Shown piece after piece: positions 7,025 to 8,666 of a stretch of DNA of 8,666 nt; within the stretch, counting starts at the first letter, position 1, and every line of letters begins with the position of its first letter. The DNA lies in the NCBI GenBank assembly GCA_964429075.1, contig CAYSBA010000038.1:1-8666 (forward strand). The letters run 5' to 3'. The notes beneath the pieces were generated by a model that was not told the DNA's origin, did no database searches, and worked only from the letters and a program-made list of their open reading frames with translations. The position numbers and the translations under genes were made by a program. This DNA comes from CAYSBA01 sp964429075 [NCBI: uncultured bacterium] (GTDB lineage Bacteria > CAYSBA01).

Positions 7025-7428
7025 TGTTCAACCCACTGGACGGTTAGAAATCTTTTTATCCTGTTGAATCGTTTTTGTCCAATGCCCCTTACTTTAATAA
7101 GTTGATCAAGATCTTTAAAACCCCCAAGAGATTTTCTCAATCTTAATATCCTTTTTGAAAGGGATACTCCTATGCCATCTATCATCAAAAGGTCTATTTG
7201 ATTTGCAAGATTAACATCAATTTTTGCACCAAATAAAAAACGTTTGTGTTGATTTTTAAGGAACATACCAGCATTTTTAAAACAACCACAGATGTAGCCA
7301 CTTTTGCCAATATATTTGATTTTAGGATTATCGCATAACTGTGGAGTTGTTATTTGATCTTTATTGTTGGAGATGACTGTCATTAATGAAAAGATAGTAG
7401 CAAAAAGAAGATAAGATATGGATCTCAT
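7021..7428 (-). CDS. Membrane-anchored ComEA-type helix-hairpin-helix protein
   Basis: This 135-residue protein starts with a signal or anchor helix (about residues 4-19, [16 protein letters not shown]). A short spacer carrying C32, C47 and C49 follows. From about residue 67 to 131 there is a tandem helix-hairpin-helix domain: [25 protein letters not shown] then [23 protein letters not shown]. The GIG hairpins are at 85-87 and 115-117. This is the ComEA DNA-binding fold; full ComEA proteins bind incoming DNA in the periplasm or at the membrane during natural transformation. Here the N-terminal part is much reduced, so 'ComEA-like, DNA-binding, envelope-located' is the safe description, and competence is only one option. 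Start ATG 7428 overlaps the stop of the upstream oxidoreductase (ATGA), with a GAGGG ribosome-binding site inside that gene's last codons. The end overlaps cbpA. Confidence 0.85.
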   Translation of the reverse strand: MRSISYLLFATIFSLMTVISNNKDQITTPQLCDNPKIKYIGKSGYICGCFKNAGMFLKNQHKRFLFGAKIDVNLANQIDLLMIDGIGVSLSKRILRLRKSLGGFKDLDQLIKVRGIGQKRFNRIKRFLTVQWVEQ

Positions 7429-8621
7429 AGGTGAAGGCCCTCATCAAGGAGTTTGCCCTCTTTGAATCGCACCGGTGATAGAGGTGATGCATCGATAGTT
7501 TCAAATCTTGAGTTAACAATTAACTCTGATGCAGCAAGGCCAATACCGTAGGATTGCATTGCACCTCTTCCTGTAAAAGAATTAACTTCGAAGATATTAT
7601 TTGCAGCTGGTGATCTACCAAGTATACCACAGATATCTGGAGTAACAGAGTAGAGACCTGCCCAGCCTGTAATAAATCGAGCATATTCAAAGTGTGAGCT
7701 TATTTCATATAAAGATGGCCAGATGTATTCAATAAAAAAGGAGTCTCTATCACATTGAAAGGTGTATTCCTTTTTTTCCTCAAGGTGGCTGAATCCAGCG
7801 AGTATCTTTCCTGCCTCAGGATGGAAATATACACCTTTTGGGGTTATTACCATCCCATATTTTTCCATATCTATGTCTTTTGCATCAAACAGCACTATCT
7901 GTCTTCTTTCAGGATGGGCTGGATGGTCATACCATCCATAGAGTTTTGCTACCTCTGGCGACCATGCACCAGCACAGTTTACAAGCATATCAAACCTTAT
8001 CTTTTTTTCCGTGTATGAGGTCTTTATTGATCTTTTTGTTAAAAGTGCCTCAATATCATCACTGAACAAAAGACGATGTTGTCTTATCGTGCATACATTC
8101 TTTTCTATACCAACAGCATAGCTCCTGCCCAGAAAGATTACCCCCCTTTTTTTGGCCTCATCTCTGTAGAAATTTTTTAGAAGATTGGGATTCATAATCC
8201 CTGAGCGTTTTGAATAAATGGCACCTATTTTGTCATCAATTTTATCAAGCTCAGGTATTATATGTTTTATCTGGTCATGGTCGAGTCTATCAAGAGGAAG
8301 TTTTTTATCTCTGTAGAGACTGTATCTTTCCCATAATAAATCAAGGTCTTTTTTGTTATATAACCACAGATAACCCTTTTGTCTTAGACCTATCTTATCT
8401 CTAATTGTTGTATAGAAATCTATTGAAATTCTACAAAGATCTATATTAACATCTGTTAGCCAGAGATCCCTGAAGCCTCCTGCATTTCTTTCAGATGAGC
8501 TGAATTCACCAGAAAGATCAGGATCGATAACAACAATACTCTGAACACCTTTTTGTGCAAGATGCCATGCGACAGAGCTTCCAACTATACCTGCACCTAT
8601 GATCAAAACATCGGTTTTCAT
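7425..8621 (-). CDS. FAD-dependent oxidoreductase, DAO family (glycine/sarcosine/D-amino-acid oxidase type)
   Basis: This flavoenzyme has 398 residues. The dinucleotide-binding motif is VLIIGAGIVGSSVAWHLAQKG with the glycines at 9, 11 and 14, and an acidic residue at 33 (VVID) for the adenosine ribose. SSSERNAGGFR (41-51) is a flavin-contacting segment of the DAO family. LVNCAGAWSPEVA is the second FAD-binding stretch, and the C-terminal TPDICGILGRSP and FTGRGAMQSYGIGLAASELI (from 349) are the isoalloxazine-side motifs. The family oxidises secondary or primary amines of small amino acids (glycine, sarcosine, D-amino acids, proline or opines); the true substrate cannot be read from sequence. 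It has no signal peptide and appears cytoplasmic. The ATG follows the upstream stop without a gap behind GGAGA, so it is probably a subunit or partner in a multi-gene oxidoreductase operon extending beyond the window. Confidence 0.92.
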   Translation of the reverse strand: MKTDVLIIGAGIVGSSVAWHLAQKGVQSIVVIDPDLSGEFSSSERNAGGFRDLWLTDVNIDLCRISIDFYTTIRDKIGLRQKGYLWLYNKKDLDLLWERYSLYRDKKLPLDRLDHDQIKHIIPELDKIDDKIGAIYSKRSGIMNPNLLKNFYRDEAKKRGVIFLGRSYAVGIEKNVCTIRQHRLLFSDDIEALLTKRSIKTSYTEKKIRFDMLVNCAGAWSPEVAKLYGWYDHPAHPERRQIVLFDAKDIDMEKYGMVITPKGVYFHPEAGKILAGFSHLEEKKEYTFQCDRDSFFIEYIWPSLYEISSHFEYARFITGWAGLYSVTPDICGILGRSPAANNIFEVNSFTGRGAMQSYGIGLAASELIVNSRFETIDASPLSPVRFKEGKLLDEGLHL

Positions 8622-8666
8622 TTAGATTTCTCCATCGAGAAGCATTGAGATAAGTGCCATCCTTGT
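8622..8666 (-). CDS. C-terminal end of an unidentified upstream gene (partial)
   Basis: On the minus strand, an open frame from the window edge ends with TAA at 8622-8624, giving the tail TRMALISMLLDGEI. Its stop directly abuts the oxidoreductase ATG. A second frame is also open from the edge and ends in a TGA overlapping that ATG (ATGA, as at the two junctions downstream), giving a less protein-like tail QGWHLSQCFSMEKSK. I favour the first frame. Fourteen residues are too few to name the product; another subunit of an amine-oxidising complex is a guess from context only. Confidence 0.4.
   Translation of the reverse strand, partial: TRMALISMLLDGEI
8629..8633 (-). promoter_or_regulatory. Ribosome-binding site of the FAD oxidoreductase gene
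   Basis: Minus-strand GGAGA lies 7 bases before ATG 8621, inside the last codons of the upstream gene, supporting this start. Confidence 0.6.

Noticed and set aside
1-8666. Mobile element, CRISPR array, toxin-antitoxin pair or defence island
   Set aside because: No direct repeats, transposase or integrase, spacer array or small paired toxin genes are visible; gene packing and composition look uniform across the window.

Overview
The window is dense protein-coding DNA, low in GC (by eye about 40% or less) with Arg codons dominated by AGA/AGG. It looks like a chromosomal segment of an anaerobic, probably Gram-negative bacterium. The gene order holB - ricT/PSP1 - metG - tatD, a TatD-radical SAM fusion, a molybdenum-cofactor gene and a CbpA/CbpM chaperone pair fit lineages such as Desulfobacterota or Nitrospirota, but assignment below 'bacterium' is a low-confidence inference. 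There are no rRNA or tRNA genes, CRISPR arrays, insertion sequences or phage genes, and no non-coding stretch longer than a few bases.

Layout: two tightly packed operons run toward each other and meet tail to tail at position 5020. The plus-strand operon (1-5019) holds the 3' end of a probable holB (DNA polymerase III delta'), ricT (PSP1-domain Fe-S protein), metG (methionyl-tRNA synthetase with a C-terminal tRNA-binding domain), a TatD-family metallohydrolase fused to a radical SAM domain, and mobA (molybdenum cofactor guanylyltransferase). Gaps are about 4 bases or genes overlap, so translation is probably coupled throughout.

The minus-strand operon reads from beyond 8666 down to 5021: the last codons of an unidentified gene, a DAO-family FAD-dependent oxidoreductase, a small membrane-anchored ComEA-type helix-hairpin-helix protein, a class B J-domain chaperone (CbpA-like), its likely modulator CbpM, and an unrecognised membrane-anchored or lipoprotein-like protein with a helical, HEAT-like C-terminus. 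ATGA overlaps join oxidoreductase-HhH and HhH-cbpA. The cbpM ribosome-binding site is built from the last codons of cbpA.

The plus operon is largely information-processing housekeeping plus cofactor maturation. The minus operon has a clear chaperone/co-chaperone core surrounded by genes whose connection to it is not obvious. The points most worth a second look are the TatD-radical SAM fusion next to metG and mobA, the mixed chaperone/HhH/oxidoreductase operon with its unknown envelope protein, and the one-base convergent junction at the centre of a perfect palindrome. I do not see a clear undescribed defence or mobile system here.
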